DNA from: Gammaproteobacteria bacterium
Lineage (GTDB): Bacteria > Pseudomonadota > Gammaproteobacteria > Pseudomonadales > Azotimanducaceae_A
Length of the DNA stretch: 5,522 nucleotides
Direction of reading: 5' to 3'
Assembly (NCBI GenBank): GCA_002728935.1
Contig: PBWF01000079.1
Location: 2,546-8,067, forward strand
The notes under the pieces are model-generated. The model was not told where the DNA came from. It saw nothing but the letters and a program-made list of their open reading frames with translations, and ran no database searches. A program made the position numbers and the translations under genes. Shown here one piece after another: positions 4,896-5,522 of the stretch; within the stretch, counting starts at the first letter, position 1, and each line of letters opens with the position of its first letter.

Positions 4896-5522
4896 TTAGG
4901 CGCTAACCACATCGAGTTCAAGAGTGCCCACTTCATCGATCACTGCGTATATCTTGTCGCCGACCGATATGGGGCCAACGCCGGCAGGCGTGCCTGTGAA
5001 AATCAAGTCACCGGGATACAAAGGGAACAGCTCCGATAATTTTGCGATTGTCTCGCCAACCTTCCATATCATCTGGTCAGTCTTTCCTGCCTGGCGTAGT
5101 TCCCCATTGACACGCAACTCCAAGGTCCAAGTAGGGTCATCCCAGGGTTTCGACAGCGGCCGCAAGGCGGAACAGGGCGCGCTGTACAAAAAAACCTTTC
5201 CGCCTTCCCAGGGACGACGCTTTTCTTTGGCCTCTGCCTGCACGTCTCTCCGAGTCAGATCGACGCCTACGCCTACCCCAAAAATGCAGCGCTCAGCCTC
5301 CTCTGTGCTGAGGTGGGAGCCACCCTCTCTCAGCGCAACCACCAATTCAATTTCATGGTGAAGGTCATTCGTTAGCGACGGATATTGAAGTCGCCCGCCC
5401 TCAGGAAGCACTGCATAAGGAGGTTTGATGAAGAAAAAAGGCGGTTCTCTGTCGGGATCGTGACCCATTTCAATCGCATGGTCTGCATAATTTCGACCGA
5501 CGCAATAAACCTGATGAACAGG
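4896..5522 (-). CDS. Fumarylacetoacetate hydrolase (FAH) superfamily enzyme, fumarylpyruvate-hydrolase-like; start beyond right edge
   Basis: FAH-fold enzymes cleave carbon-carbon bonds in, or otherwise act on, beta-diketo acids using a bound Mg2+ or Mn2+. The last 208 residues are present; the family is about 225-235 long, so roughly 15-25 residues are cut off at the window edge. An internal ATG at 5468 is not the start, because family sequence (YCVGRNYADHAIEMGHDPDREPPFFFIKP) continues upstream of it. Visible motifs, numbered from the window edge, are Glu57 and Glu59 in HHEIEL and Asp88 in GVDLTRRD (metal ligands in the family), the lysine in WEGGKVF (109), PGDLIFTGTPAGVGP (170-184) and the C-terminal strand LELDVVSA. 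The HDPDREPPFFF stretch resembles fumarylpyruvate hydrolases of gentisate breakdown, but many relatives have unknown substrates and no pathway genes are in view. It is convergent with rdgC. Confidence 0.92.
   Translation of the reverse strand, partial: PVHQVYCVGRNYADHAIEMGHDPDREPPFFFIKPPYAVLPEGGRLQYPSLTNDLHHEIELVVALREGGSHLSTEEAERCIFGVGVGVDLTRRDVQAEAKEKRRPWEGGKVFLYSAPCSALRPLSKPWDDPTWTLELRVNGELRQAGKTDQMIWKVGETIAKLSELFPLYPGDLIFTGTPAGVGPISVGDKIYAVIDEVGTLELDVVSA

Noticed and set aside
4612..4908. CGCTAACC at 4612-4619 and again at 4901-4908, considered as direct repeats flanking an inserted element or as integron-type sites
   Set aside because: Only eight bases match. The second copy includes the FAH stop codon, no integrase or cassette gene lies between, and the ends do not fit the attC core consensus.
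4924..5361. 145-codon open frame on the plus strand
   Set aside because: It is antisense to the FAH-superfamily gene, whose motifs are clear. No ribosome site or domain was seen.
1..5522. CRISPR array, tRNA or rRNA, insertion sequence, prophage or defence genes
   Set aside because: No regularly spaced repeats, tRNA arm patterns, transposase or phage-type reading frames were seen. All sizeable frames are explained by ccm genes, rdgC and the FAH gene.

Overview
This window looks like ordinary chromosome from a gammaproteobacterium, or less likely a betaproteobacterium. It carries a System I cytochrome c maturation cluster in the order ccmABCDEF, and an rdgC gene, a family largely confined to beta- and gammaproteobacteria. 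Base composition is moderate, by eye a little over half G+C. Gene starts mostly have good Shine-Dalgarno sequences. Species cannot be named from the sequence alone.

Layout. Positions 1-3592, minus strand: a tightly packed ccm operon read right to left. The order is ccmA (3592-3005), ccmB (3005-2358), ccmC (2350-1568), ccmD (1571-1389), ccmE (1392-928) and the first 312 codons of ccmF (938 to the left edge). Neighbouring genes overlap by 1 to 11 bases or are 7 bases apart, so translational coupling is likely. ccmG/dsbE, ccmH and ccmI would be expected beyond the left edge. Positions 3593-3689: a 97-base divergent control region with a perfect TATAAT -10 facing ccmA, a TATACT -10 facing rdgC, and two adjacent dyads between them. 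Positions 3690-4580, plus strand: rdgC. Positions 4581-4895: a gene-free stretch between convergent genes, holding several potential hairpins. Positions 4896-5522, minus strand: the C-terminal 208 residues of a fumarylacetoacetate-hydrolase superfamily enzyme of the fumarylpyruvate-hydrolase type; its start lies beyond the right edge.

How the genes work together. CcmA (ATPase) and CcmB (membrane partner) with CcmC and CcmD load heme onto the periplasmic chaperone CcmE through a conserved histidine and release holo-CcmE. CcmF, with CcmH, then transfers the heme to apocytochrome c. All visible heme-handling residues are intact: CcmC His76 and His200, CcmE His130 and Tyr134, CcmF His173, His261 and His303 and the tryptophan-rich motif. 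The system looks functional. RdgC, a DNA-binding ring protein that limits RecA, and the FAH enzyme have no evident functional link to heme handling.

I see no mobile element, CRISPR array, tRNA, rRNA or clearly new system. The stretches least explained by known genes are the ccmA/rdgC control region and the 4581-4895 intergenic region.
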